Shown here: positions 27,944-37,007 of the stretch, in pieces | Numbering within the stretch: position 1 is the first letter of the stretch | Layout of the letters: the number at the start of each line of letters is the position of its first letter | From: Microbulbifer sp. VAAF005 | Lineage (GTDB): Bacteria > Pseudomonadota > Gammaproteobacteria > Pseudomonadales > Cellvibrionaceae | Assembly: GCF_030012985.1 (NCBI RefSeq) | Contig: NZ_CP120233.1 | Coordinates: 5,333,441-5,397,440 of the forward strand | Reading direction: 5' to 3' | Length of the DNA: 64,000 nucleotides | The notes under the pieces: generated by a model | Told to the model about the DNA's origin: nothing | Databases searched by the model: none | What the model saw: only the letters and a program-made list of their open reading frames with translations | Program-made: the position numbers and the translations under genes

Positions 27944-28237
27944 TTACCGAAACCAGCTGACTATGGGGTGATGCTCGGTACAGAGCTGTACCCAGCGAGC
28001 ATCATCGATTATTTCTACCTTATCCATGGTTGCCGCAAGTTGTTGCTGGCCTCGTGCAGCGGCATCAGCTTCGAGGCAATAAACTTGGCCATTTGGCACG
28101 GTTTCGAGGGCCTCGTGGCGCAGTGCAAGGGTGCCGTCCTCAATTAGAAGCAGGGCGTCATCTTGGGCAAATGCATCCAGGCATTCCCTAAGGGCACTGC
28201 TGGTAAAGGGGGATTTGCTGACAATATGCAAAGTCAT
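27944..28237 (-). CDS. tusB: TusB (DsrH-like) sulphur-relay subunit
   Basis: A 97-residue protein beginning MTLHIVSKSPFTSSALRECL, the usual DsrH/TusB start, with DDALLLIEDGTLAL in the middle. It forms the TusBCD heterohexamer that relays persulphide sulphur. Between tusC (1-base gap) and tusE. Confidence 0.9.
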   Translation of the reverse strand: MTLHIVSKSPFTSSALRECLDAFAQDDALLLIEDGTLALRHEALETVPNGQVYCLEADAAARGQQQLAATMDKVEIIDDARWVQLCTEHHPIVSWFR

Positions 28238-28238
28238 A

Positions 28239-28601
28239 TCAGAAGCTCAATACGATGGGGTAGGCGGCGATCAGTGAGCCGGTATCATTTACGGTTTTAG
28301 TTTCTGCGCCGGCAACCTGAATTTGTTCCAGGCGGATATTGCGTTCGGCGAGGCTTTTTTCACAAACAAAAAACTGTTCAACCCCAAACATAGGCAGAGC
28401 CTGCAAATTGCGTCGCAGGCTTTTCTGGCCGATATCCGCAGGTGATTGCTGGTCCAGCAATTGGAATACCCCATCGCCGAGAAATAGCAGGTCCATGTCC
28501 TGTTCCATCGCCGCCGCTGCCAGTACGGCTTCGATACCTTCCCGCGCCAGGGCATTGCCGTAGGGGGCGGTGCGGCATAGGGCCAATGATTTAGTGCTCA
28601 T
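28239..28601 (-). CDS. tusC: TusC (DsrF-like) sulphur-relay subunit
   Basis: A 120-residue DsrE/F-family protein: ALCRTAPYGNALAREGIEAV, MDLLFLGDGVFQLL and FFVCEKSLAERNI, including the conserved cysteine of the family. Part of the TusBCD complex. Two bases separate it from tusD upstream. Confidence 0.9.
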   Translation of the reverse strand: MSTKSLALCRTAPYGNALAREGIEAVLAAAAMEQDMDLLFLGDGVFQLLDQQSPADIGQKSLRRNLQALPMFGVEQFFVCEKSLAERNIRLEQIQVAGAETKTVNDTGSLIAAYPIVLSF

Positions 28602-28603
28602 GC

Positions 28604-28994
28604 TCAGCCTCCAAAGGTAATCAGGCGATCGGAGTTGGCGACAGCGTCGGTGAGTTGGCCGAGTCCAGCCAGCTCAAAACCCTCTGCCAAGTTGGCGGCG
28701 GGTCTTTCCAGGCGCTCGGCCTCTCTCTGATTCAGCACACCGCGTCGTTGCGCAGCGGCAATACAAACTACCAAGTCCAATTGGTGCTGGCGGCCCAGTG
28801 CCTGCCACTCGGCAGTCAAATCGGTTTCGTCCTGGGGGAGCCGTTACGGCATTGCCGTTTTGCACGCCGTCGCAGTAGAAAAATACTCGATAAATTTCGT
28901 GGCCTTGCTCCAGGAGGGCTTTGGCAAATCGGAGTGCACTGGATGCAGATTGGCTGCTGTGAGGAGCGGAGTAAACCGTAAGGGAAAACTTCAT
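28604..28994 (-). CDS. tusD: TusD (DsrE-like) sulphur-relay subunit, frameshifted
   Basis: The N-terminal frame gives MKFSLTVYSAPHSSQSASSA, then HEIYRVFFYCDGVQNGNAVTAP. Removing one C at the run 28834-28838 (G on the plus strand) joins it to QDETDLTAEWQALGRQHQLD, then LVVCIAAAQRRGVL (catalytic cysteine context) and RLITFGG at the end. That is a normal TusD of about 130 residues. TusB, C and E are intact, and loss of TusD would abolish thiolation, so a consensus error is more likely than a mutation. Confidence 0.85.
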
Positions 28995-29011
28995 AGGGGC
29001 TCAAATAGTAA

Positions 29012-29034
29012 AATGCCCCGCAGTGCGGGGCATT
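29012..29034 (-). terminator. intrinsic terminator after the yccA-like gene
   Basis: Perfect 10-bp stem AATGCCCCGC / GCGGGGCATT, followed on the minus strand by TTTACTATTT. It separates the yccA-like gene from tusD and may also attenuate read-through into the tus operon. Confidence 0.85.
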
Positions 29035-29059
29035 GTGACTTGCTCAATAAAGTTGTTGC

Positions 29060-29740
29060 TTAGTCGTCGGAGGCGAATCCGAAGATGTGCAACAAGCTGG
29101 TGAACAGGTTCAGAATGTTCAGGTACAGGGAAACCGTAGCCATCAGGTAGTTGGTTTCGCCACCGTTAACGATGCGGCTGGTGTCATACAGGATAAAGCC
29201 GGACATCAGCAGGGCAATAACGCCGCTCAGGGCAACGTTAAACAGTGGCATGTGGATGCCAAACAGGCCTGCAATAACGAGGCCCAGGGCACAAACCACG
29301 ACCGCGATGATTCCTACAAATAAGAAGCCGCGCATAAAGTTGAAGTCTTTACGGGTGGTCAGTACATAGGCAGACAGGGCAAAGAAGATGACTGCAGTTG
29401 TTCCCAGAGCCTGCATAACAATCTGGCCGCCACCGGGGATGCTTAAGTAGTGGCCAAGCATTGGGCCAAGAGAGGCACCCAGCAGGCCGGTAAATGCGAA
29501 TACAACACCTACACCGGCGGAGGAGTTTGCTGTGCGAGGCAATACGAAAAAGATTAAGGCCAGGGCTGCCAGGGAGCAGATCAGGCTCATGCCACGGCCC
29601 ATGCCAATAGCCATGGAAATGCCAGCGGTAATGGCGCTGAAGAGAACGGTCATTGCCAGTAAGGCATAGGTATTGCGCAACACCTTCGCCGATTCCGAGC
29701 GATCCAGTGCGCGGGTTTGAGTATAAGCTTGCGGTTGCAT
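29060..29740 (-). CDS. Bax inhibitor-1/YccA-family membrane protein
   Basis: A 226-residue protein with seven hydrophobic helices. It starts MQPQAYTQTRALDRSESAKVLRNTYALLA and ends NLFTSLLHIFGFASDD. The C-terminal DTSRIVNGGETNYLMATVSLYLNILNLF segment is the BI-1 signature. YccA interacts with and modulates the FtsH protease in E. coli. It sits directly upstream of tusDCBE, the order found in related gammaproteobacteria, but its own terminator makes it a separate unit. Confidence 0.9.
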   Translation of the reverse strand: MQPQAYTQTRALDRSESAKVLRNTYALLAMTVLFSAITAGISMAIGMGRGMSLICSLAALALIFFVLPRTANSSAGVGVVFAFTGLLGASLGPMLGHYLSIPGGGQIVMQALGTTAVIFFALSAYVLTTRKDFNFMRGFLFVGIIAVVVCALGLVIAGLFGIHMPLFNVALSGVIALLMSGFILYDTSRIVNGGETNYLMATVSLYLNILNLFTSLLHIFGFASDD

Positions 29741-29979
29741 TTAGCGACTCCTGCTATTAATTGATAAAAGAATCATATCGCTCGCAGTGGGGGGCATCAA
29801 GTCGGGGAAACCCTTTTAATGCCCGTCTGCCAGTCTCTATGAATTCGCAAAAACCCTATATTTTTAAAGGATTTATTCAAATATTCTCCGCTTATTGTGG
29901 GGGCTGCGGGGCATTTTTCAAGTGTTATTGCTTGGGGTGGAAGGTGTTAAGAATGAGGGGCGCGATAAGCCGAGATCGA

Positions 29980-32409
29980 TTACTTTCTCCCCTTGATGGG
30001 TAAGTCAATATCCACGATCAATGGCAGGTGATCTGAGGCTTGGCGGGTCAGTGAAGTCTTGGGCACCCGTACCCGTTTCACATTGAGTCCTGCACTGAGG
30101 AATATGTGATCAATGCGGACCTTTAGAAAGGTTCCTTTGGGGGTGTGGCGAGGCGCCTGTTCCTGGGCATCCCTGAGATAGCCCCCGAGGCGCTTGCACT
30201 CGGCAGAGTTGGGTAGCGCGTTGAAGTCCCCCAGCAGCACTCGCTCTCCGGTGCAGCGGGGATTGCTAAGCCATTCGGGGCCGAGAAGGGCATCTACCTG
30301 ACGCAGCCGCTCTGCACGGGATAGCCCCAGGTGGGTGTTGATAATCTGGATAGGTTTGCCATTGGCCTCGATTTCCACCCAAACAGCTCCGCGAGGTTCG
30401 TCTGCAGCAGGGTTAAAAAGCCCCCCTTTGCCGGAGGGAGGGCCGGGCAAAATCCCTTTCTTGATGAGTCGGGCGGGGAGATGGGTGAGGATCGCATCGC
30501 CGTAGCGCTCCTCTTTCATATTTATGGTTGGCTGGAAGTGCAGGTCCATTGCCAGTAGACGAGCAAGTCTCTCAGCCTGGTCGAGGCCTCCGGTGCGTTT
30601 GCGCATGACATCCAGTTCTTGTAATGCCACCACATCCGGGCGATAGCGGGCAATTACCCGGGCAATTCGCTGTGGGGAGAGCTTGCCATCTAGCCCTCGG
30701 CAACTGTGTACGTTGTAGGTCATGATGCGCAAAACAGTTTTTGGCATCCTGTGGTTATCTACCTTCATGGGGCGGGCGCCACGGAGATAGGCGCGGGCTG
30801 TGGAGCGCAGATCCTGCGGGCGCCAATAACCCCGGCTGGGGTCAGGGGGCTGGATATCCTCTGGCATCAGGGCGAAGGCATGGGTTTCATTGGGGCCAGA
30901 GCCACCATGGCTGCCATTCTCCATGGCGAAAGTCATGGGTTGCTGCATGCCGGCACACCAGCCGTACATCATAAAGTCGCCAGAGTCTGGATGCCGACAC
31001 AGGCTGGCCATATCCTCAGCGGCTTCAACCGGGTAGGGGTGCTCGTCCCCCATCAGCTTGCGTCCGTCTTCAGGAAGCTTGATGGGGCCATCTTTCCACC
31101 ATCCACGCACTGGTGAGGAAGCGGGGGAGGATGGGTCTTCCAGATAGAGCACTAGGGGCACTTTGGCTTGTTCTACCATCCTTTTGGCGGCATCTGCCCG
31201 GCTGGTGCCGTTCAAGTCTATGTTGTACAGCATGGCGATTGGGCCCAGGGCCGCTACGGCAGTGGGTGCTCTATCGCCCTCTTGTTTGGACTCCTCCTCG
31301 ATACTGCTTTTGTCCATCCACTCACTGCCGAACAGGCGGGCCCGCTCGAATCGGACCTTTTTGGGGATGGTGGTAGATTTGATCTGTGGCGCTGAAGGTA
31401 AACTGGATAGAGCTTCCGAGAGGGCATCGCCAAGGCTGCGCCCATTGACTTCTTCATAGGCTACGGTTTGTTCCTGACCGTGGTCTGAAAAAATCCACAC
31501 ATCGTAGTGCCGCCGTTCAGAACCGTGAGCAGCCTTCCAGATTTTGGCTATCGCGCTGTCTATCCCTTTTAATACCCAGTGGGCAAAGGCTGACTTTGGC
31601 CCGCGCCGGTGGGATTGTTCATCGTAACCAAGTAGGTTGATGTAAATAATCGGTAGGCCACGGGTGATATCGACTTTCACCCCCATGGTACACAGTTCCC
31701 TGGTAAGAATGGTGATGGCGACCCTTGTTGGGATAAACATCAATTCCTTTAGCAGGTTTTGGCCGGCAATAATCCCGCGTATGCAATCTACCAGGGATAA
31801 AACCAATTCAACCAAAATCAGAGCTGTGGTACGAACCAGGCTCCAAATATTGGTGAGAATCAAGATGGTGATTGCTATAGGGCCGGCCTCGCGTAGAGCC
31901 GGACCCCAACCCTGATCTGCAGGACAGAAGTGTGCTTCACCGGTTTTTGTACCGGCCTTGAATAAACTTAGGTAACAACTGCCTCCTCTTAAAAGTGGAT
32001 CCCGGTGTTGAGCCTTAATTCTCTTTTCTACCAGGGCGGCAACCTCCGGGTCATACATGCGCCCCAGCTTTTGTGTCTCATGGACCAGAAAACCAAAGGC
32101 GGGTACGGCTTGGCGCACTCCGTAAAAAAGCTCGGCCTGTACCGCCGGAGTTGTCGAGGGTACTCCTGGGTACATATGCTCCAGGCGATAGTGCTCTTTC
32201 CTTATTAACCGTTTGAGGAATGGCATCCGTCCCCGGGCTAGTGCTTTGAGAAGTTCGGGGTAGGCCAGCCCGTCAATTTGAATCAAAATGAGCCCTGGAG
32301 CATGAGGGCTGTTTGGGTTAGTGGATAACCCAAGCAGGCGAGTGATCCACTCACTTCGACTTAGTCGGCGGCGCCAGCGTCTGATGGATAGTCCGATACG
32401 GCTTAACAT
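29980..32409 (-). CDS. phosphodiesterase/phosphatase domain fused to an EEP-family hydrolase
   Basis: An 809-residue two-domain protein. Residues about 38-530 resemble the alkaline phosphatase/type I nucleotide pyrophosphatase fold: LILIQIDGLAYPELLKAL (metal Asp, potential nucleophile in VPSTTPAVQ), INLLGYDEQSH and VWIFSDHGQEQT. A hydrophobic patch at about 186-220 may be a membrane insertion. Residues about 567-809 are an endonuclease/exonuclease/phosphatase domain: RIMTYNVHSC, VVALQELD, NTHLGLSRAERLRQ, LLGDFNALPN and SDHLPLIVDI. The fusion suggests sequential cleavage of a phosphodiester-linked lipid or polymer. It is last in the 36.7-30 kb operon. Confidence 0.75.
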   Translation of the reverse strand: MLSRIGLSIRRWRRRLSRSEWITRLLGLSTNPNSPHAPGLILIQIDGLAYPELLKALARGRMPFLKRLIRKEHYRLEHMYPGVPSTTPAVQAELFYGVRQAVPAFGFLVHETQKLGRMYDPEVAALVEKRIKAQHRDPLLRGGSCYLSLFKAGTKTGEAHFCPADQGWGPALREAGPIAITILILTNIWSLVRTTALILVELVLSLVDCIRGIIAGQNLLKELMFIPTRVAITILTRELCTMGVKVDITRGLPIIYINLLGYDEQSHRRGPKSAFAHWVLKGIDSAIAKIWKAAHGSERRHYDVWIFSDHGQEQTVAYEEVNGRSLGDALSEALSSLPSAPQIKSTTIPKKVRFERARLFGSEWMDKSSIEEESKQEGDRAPTAVAALGPIAMLYNIDLNGTSRADAAKRMVEQAKVPLVLYLEDPSSPASSPVRGWWKDGPIKLPEDGRKLMGDEHPYPVEAAEDMASLCRHPDSGDFMMYGWCAGMQQPMTFAMENGSHGGSGPNETHAFALMPEDIQPPDPSRGYWRPQDLRSTARAYLRGARPMKVDNHRMPKTVLRIMTYNVHSCRGLDGKLSPQRIARVIARYRPDVVALQELDVMRKRTGGLDQAERLARLLAMDLHFQPTINMKEERYGDAILTHLPARLIKKGILPGPPSGKGGLFNPAADEPRGAVWVEIEANGKPIQIINTHLGLSRAERLRQVDALLGPEWLSNPRCTGERVLLGDFNALPNSAECKRLGGYLRDAQEQAPRHTPKGTFLKVRIDHIFLSAGLNVKRVRVPKTSLTRQASDHLPLIVDIDLPIKGRK

Positions 32410-32419
32410 GGTTTCTGGA

Positions 32420-33694
32420 CTAACGCTTGGGTGGTTGATTCAGGGCTGCGCCGGCAGCTTCGGTGAAGCCTTCAAAAATTTCCCATTGTATGGTGATTAA
32501 TTTTCCCGTGCGTACACATCGCGCGTAAATGGAATTATCAAGCGGCCAGTTGTAATGCACTAGTGGTTGATAAAGATCCAGCGCACGTTGCGCACAACTC
32601 TTCATGGAGAAATCCTGGGCAGTTAATCTGGCTTCTTTAATTAGTTGCTGACGGCGATCGTGAGGCTGGTTGTGAAACCAGCGTATTGCTGCAACAAAAT
32701 CATTGAGTGTTTCTTTGGTTACAAGGCAGCCGTTAATGCCTTGTTTCAACATATCTCGTGATCCATTGGCTTCGAGAGCAATCACTGGCACCCCAGATGC
32801 CATTGCTTCAGATAAAACTAATCCTTGAGTTTCAGTGGTGGAAGTAAACAGGAAAGTATCCATTGCACTGTAAACATCACGGCGTGCATTGCCAATTACT
32901 TTTCCCGGCATATGCACCCGCTGTATTAACTTTTTATTGATAAAAAACTGTTGAAGCTGATCTTCCAGTGGCCCACTTCCAGCGAGCAGGAAATGGGCGG
33001 AAGGATATTCTTGTAAAAATTTGGCGACAGCCTGACAAAGGAAAATAAGGTTTTTTTCTTTCCCAAAACGTCCCAAGTGCCCCAGCAGAAATGCCGATGC
33101 AGGTATTTTCAACTTTTTCCTTAGTTGATCTCCCTTGCCATGGGCGTACTGTTCCGGATCTACTCCGGTAGGGACTTCCGCAATTGGAGTTTGTACCCCT
33201 CGCTCCCGGAGTAGCCTCACAATACTCATGCTTGGGGCCAGGACGAGGTTCGCTTTATTGGCATATCGGGTTGCGACCTCCATAACGAAACGTTTTAGTG
33301 CTTGCGAATCTCCCATTAAGTTGTGGGTGTAGTGTTCATACAGCGTGTGATGGGTAAAAACGAGGGGAAGTTCCCGCTCCCGCGAAATTCGTAGCGCACT
33401 TAGTCCTAAAAGGAAAGGATGGTGAGCATGAAGGATATCCGGGCGGAATTTATCTAGTGCGTCATTCAAAACGCCTGAAAATGGCAAAGCCATGGAAAAG
33501 TCGGTGCCGTTAAAATTCTGGATTGAGTGAATTCTCAGAATATGCTCTTCATCATCGGATTTTTGAGAGAACTCGGGTGCTATTACGAGTACCTTGTGCC
33601 CGAGTTTTCGGTACTCCTTGCTAAAGGCTGCGACGGAGTGTGCAACACCGCCTACGTGGGGCAGGTAGGTGTTAGTGAGCATAACGATATTCAC
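32420..33694 (-). CDS. GT4-family glycosyltransferase
   Basis: A 424-residue GT-B protein. The acceptor domain holds NTYLPHVGGVAHSV and HAHHPFLLGLSALRISRE. The donor domain has GHLGRFGKEKNLIFLCQAV and the EX7E-type block EAMASGVPVIALEANGSRDML. It resembles enzymes that glycosylate membrane lipids such as diacylglycerol or phosphatidylinositol. Its start overlaps the glycosidase stop by 4 bases (translational coupling), and the fused phosphodiesterase follows after 10 bases. Confidence 0.85.
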   Translation of the reverse strand: MNIVMLTNTYLPHVGGVAHSVAAFSKEYRKLGHKVLVIAPEFSQKSDDEEHILRIHSIQNFNGTDFSMALPFSGVLNDALDKFRPDILHAHHPFLLGLSALRISRERELPLVFTHHTLYEHYTHNLMGDSQALKRFVMEVATRYANKANLVLAPSMSIVRLLRERGVQTPIAEVPTGVDPEQYAHGKGDQLRKKLKIPASAFLLGHLGRFGKEKNLIFLCQAVAKFLQEYPSAHFLLAGSGPLEDQLQQFFINKKLIQRVHMPGKVIGNARRDVYSAMDTFLFTSTTETQGLVLSEAMASGVPVIALEANGSRDMLKQGINGCLVTKETLNDFVAAIRWFHNQPHDRRQQLIKEARLTAQDFSMKSCAQRALDLYQPLVHYNWPLDNSIYARCVRTGKLITIQWEIFEGFTEAAGAALNQPPKR

Positions 33695-35934
33695 TGAGGG
33701 CTCAACTCCGCACTCTGGGCATCGTCTGTAATCAGCACAGACCGGAAGCCGATAGCTTTAATGGCGATTGCTGGGGGTTTTCCATGCCAATCGGCAGCCC
33801 AAGAAACCTTGGGCGTAGAGCCTGGTTGGATTTCCAGGGTGACTGGTCCAAAGCGAGTGGGTGCGGGCCCAAAGCGGATGGGGTGATCGGAGTCGGTGCC
33901 TTGGAGCCATTCCGGGGGTAATCCGGAGATCAGTACCAGGGCATCTTGCTCTTCCCGTACAAAGCAATTGCGCTGCATCGCCACCCACTCAGCTGCCGCC
34001 CAGGCATGTTGTCCATCTCCCATACATCCTCCGAGGGAGTGGGGGTGGATAGCCTCTGGCCATTGTCCCGTTGGTGATGCCAGCTCTGCCACACTGCGCA
34101 TAAGGTCAATACAGCGAGGATCCCCAGCGCGAAGCAATACCTGGGCAATATGGAGGGTGAGGTAAGCGTTAATGCCTGAGTGGATCATGTCCTGGAAAAA
34201 GCCGCCACTGACAAAACACTTCTTCATCAGGTATTCCGCCAGGTCTATCAGTCTAGGGTCTTCGGGGGGATAAAGTTGTAGAGGATAACCGGCGGCGATT
34301 GACCCGATGGCTCCGGCATCCAGGCGCCGGTTTGGTGAAGCGGGCATAGCGGGACGTCCCAGGCGGTCTTGAGCGCCTTGAAGGCTGTGGTCAATGGTGC
34401 GCTGGAAGTCGCTGGCAGCATTATTAAAGCGATGGGCATTGTCATCCATCCCCTCGCGCGTACAGATGGCCGCTGCACTTTGTAAACCGGCGACGCCCCA
34501 GAAATCATCCCAGTAGTAGCAGTCGTTGGGTCCAAGGTGTTCTGCACTGAAACCTGCCGGCAGAAGCCCTCCACAGAGACTGTCATCTTTCGGTAGGCGC
34601 TTACCGATAATCCACTTGGCACCTTTTACAACAGGGTCACACCATGCCTGCTTGAGGGGGCTGCCGGTTAATTCACCGTAAAGGTTAAAAATCCACAGGG
34701 CTTCGCCATTTGAATCCCACTCCCCGTCCTGAGAGTGAAAAAATCCATCCCGCTTTTGCCGATGGGGAAACTGCTCCAGGGCTCTCTCTGCGCGGTTGAT
34801 AAAGCCAGCAAAAAGTAGCGACTGGATCATAAACGCGGCATCTCGAAACCAAAACCGCTTGTAGGTGTATGGCCCTGGGTAAACATCTTTGGGTGAGTGG
34901 AGGATGAGGGTACGTATTGCCGAGTCGTAGAGAAATTGAAACTTTTCGTCGGGCACGGTTAGGGCGCAGTGACCTTCCAGGACGTGTTCCCAGCAGAGGG
35001 GAGAGCGTTGTTTGCTCTCTTCTGTAACCAAGGGGATGGCAACTTCAATCTTACGGGATTTTCGGTCTTCAATACGAAACATGGCAGCTGCGGAGGCCAT
35101 GCCAATATCGCAAAGCCCTTCGCGGCTACTCTCCTTATCTCTGAGATGTAGATAGATATCACCGCGCTTGTAGTTAGATGCCAAATGTTTGTCTACCTGC
35201 TGACTGAACTCGACTGCAGCCTTATCTTCAATAAGCCAACTGCGCCCACTGTCGCTCAGGCGAACCTTATGTACAAAGCTGACCCCTTCGGGGTTGCAGG
35301 GGCGTAGAACGACCATGAGCCAGCCTCCTCCTGGGCACTGCGCGTTGAGTTCTAGCACGCAGCGGGGGTGGCCCTGGAGTAGGCTCGCTGAAGCTCTGTT
35401 GTGTAACTTAAGACCGCGACGGTGGGATTCTGTGACTATTGCAATATCATCTCCCAGTTCCTGGTGCTGGTTGCAGAATCCGAGGGTAGAGGGCATCAAC
35501 TCTTCACCGCTGTCACTGATAATCCAGGCATCGATAGACCAGCCATCGTAGTGGGGTGTTAGCAGGCCTCGCGGATCTATAATCGGTAACTCTTCGCAGT
35601 CCGGTATGCCAACTGCAGTCCAGTTTCGGTGGCTTAGGTTGCAGTGACTAATGGAAAAGGCGCGTGGAATAAACGACTTGTCATGGGGGTCGAATTGGCG
35701 CTGGATCCAGTAGGGCCAAACCCAGTCCAGGTTGTGTTGTATCACCTTGCTGTTAATTAACGCACGAGCGTGAAATACCGCTCCTGCTCGCAGCAGCTCG
35801 ATGGGTTCACTCACCTCCGAGGGTTCAGCAAAGCGCTGTAAATGCGCCATTAACGTGAGTGGGTCAAGGAAACCGTGAGCGGTGGCAAAGCGGCGTACGA
35901 AGAAGCGCCAAGGGAGCCATTTCATCCAAGGCAT
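33691..35934 (-). CDS. six-hairpin glycosidase-like protein (GH15/amylo-alpha-1,6-glucosidase type)
   Basis: A 747-residue protein, N-terminal beta-sandwich (to about 330) and C-terminal alpha/alpha toroid. The toroid shows YTYKRFWFRDAAFMIQSLLFAG (catalytic-domain entry), QDGEWDSNGEALWIFNLY (acid residue) and CYYWDDFWGVAGLQSA. A further block, GSIAAGYPLQLYP, precedes the HSLGGCMGDGQHAWAAAEW region near the C-terminus. These fit GH15/GH63-like inverting glucosidases. No signal peptide is present, so it acts in the cytoplasm. It shares one base with the DedA-like gene stop and overlaps the glycosyltransferase by 4. Confidence 0.72.
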   Translation of the reverse strand: MPWMKWLPWRFFVRRFATAHGFLDPLTLMAHLQRFAEPSEVSEPIELLRAGAVFHARALINSKVIQHNLDWVWPYWIQRQFDPHDKSFIPRAFSISHCNLSHRNWTAVGIPDCEELPIIDPRGLLTPHYDGWSIDAWIISDSGEELMPSTLGFCNQHQELGDDIAIVTESHRRGLKLHNRASASLLQGHPRCVLELNAQCPGGGWLMVVLRPCNPEGVSFVHKVRLSDSGRSWLIEDKAAVEFSQQVDKHLASNYKRGDIYLHLRDKESSREGLCDIGMASAAAMFRIEDRKSRKIEVAIPLVTEESKQRSPLCWEHVLEGHCALTVPDEKFQFLYDSAIRTLILHSPKDVYPGPYTYKRFWFRDAAFMIQSLLFAGFINRAERALEQFPHRQKRDGFFHSQDGEWDSNGEALWIFNLYGELTGSPLKQAWCDPVVKGAKWIIGKRLPKDDSLCGGLLPAGFSAEHLGPNDCYYWDDFWGVAGLQSAAAICTREGMDDNAHRFNNAASDFQRTIDHSLQGAQDRLGRPAMPASPNRRLDAGAIGSIAAGYPLQLYPPEDPRLIDLAEYLMKKCFVSGGFFQDMIHSGINAYLTLHIAQVLLRAGDPRCIDLMRSVAELASPTGQWPEAIHPHSLGGCMGDGQHAWAAAEWVAMQRNCFVREEQDALVLISGLPPEWLQGTDSDHPIRFGPAPTRFGPVTLEIQPGSTPKVSWAADWHGKPPAIAIKAIGFRSVLITDDAQSAELSPQ

Positions 35935-36653
35935 CAGAGGTCCTCTTCTTTAATAATTCTTTTCAATGCACGGCGAGCCATGCGGGTGAGCCCGATTAGT
36001 GCGATGACGGCGAGGGCAAAACCGGCAATGTAAAACCCCCACTGGACGGGCGTGCGTTCCTCAACCTTACCCAGGGAGGTAAGGTCTGCGGCAATAGAGC
36101 CGATGTAAACGTTGTGTAATGTGAGTGGGATAACTCCAAGCGCATTGCCGATCACAAAGTCACGCAGTCGAACCGGAGTTAGTCCAAAGAAGTAGTTCGA
36201 CAACTTAAAAGGGAATAGGGGGACCAGTCGGGTCAGCATAATCATTTGCCAACCCTCGCGACGAATCACCTCGCCGACCGTTGCGGGTTTGATATGGGAC
36301 ATAATCCACCGGGAGGCTCTTTCGCCGAGGAGATAGCGGGCGATTAGAAATGCCAGGGTTGCCCCGAGTACGGTGCCGGCGATGACCAGTAGGGTTCCTT
36401 TTATAACGCCAAATACAAACCCCGCTCCCATCGTAAAAATGACGCCAGGTAATAAAAAGACGATTGCTGCGGCCACAATTAAGATAAATAGCAAGCTTGT
36501 CTGCCAGCCCTGCTCGTTGAGCCATTGCATTAGCTCAATAATTTGGTCATCAAGGTCAAAATAAACCAATAAACTCAATACCCCGGCTACGGCGATAGTG
36601 CAAACCGCGAGAATCAATAAAGGAAGAAGCTTCGCCACCATAGGGTTATCCAC
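35934..36653 (-). CDS. TVP38/TMEM64 (DedA-like, VTT-domain) membrane protein
   Basis: A 239-residue protein with about six hydrophobic segments. The VTT domain core reads GVIFTMGAGFVFGVIKGTLL, followed by LAFLIARYLLGERASRW and RLVPLFPFKLSNYFFGLT. DedA-type proteins scramble or flip lipid-linked carriers across the inner membrane. It heads the leftward operon with the glycosidase, GT4 and phosphodiesterase genes. Confidence 0.85.
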   Translation of the reverse strand: MDNPMVAKLLPLLILAVCTIAVAGVLSLLVYFDLDDQIIELMQWLNEQGWQTSLLFILIVAAAIVFLLPGVIFTMGAGFVFGVIKGTLLVIAGTVLGATLAFLIARYLLGERASRWIMSHIKPATVGEVIRREGWQMIMLTRLVPLFPFKLSNYFFGLTPVRLRDFVIGNALGVIPLTLHNVYIGSIAADLTSLGKVEERTPVQWGFYIAGFALAVIALIGLTRMARRALKRIIKEEDL

Positions 36654-37007
36654 GGAACCAAAGAAACACGGTTTTGATTGCCGCCATTAATTAGCCTAGC
36701 TAAAGGATGGCGACAGGCGATACTTCTTTATGGCGTCCTGACAGTTTTTATTGGGCAAATTGATGGGTGAGACGAAATATCCCGAAGGGCATTGGTGGTT
36801 TCGATAATGACTCTTTAGTTTTGAGTGGATGGAATATTAATTTGTTGATTTATTAAAAATTTAAATATCAATTAAGAGGATAAGCAGGAATCCGCCAGTC
36901 TGGGTTCAGTGGCCAGGACAGTGGCTGTCAACAGATATACTTACTCGATCCTAAATTTATTTGCGCAGTGAGCAGATCAAAATTGTTGCTGGAAATAGAG
37001 GTGACCG
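36654..37007. other. divergent promoter region
   Basis: About 354 AT-rich bases between the leftward glycan operon and the rightward efflux operon. It must hold promoters for both; no operator repeat is obvious. Confidence 0.5.
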
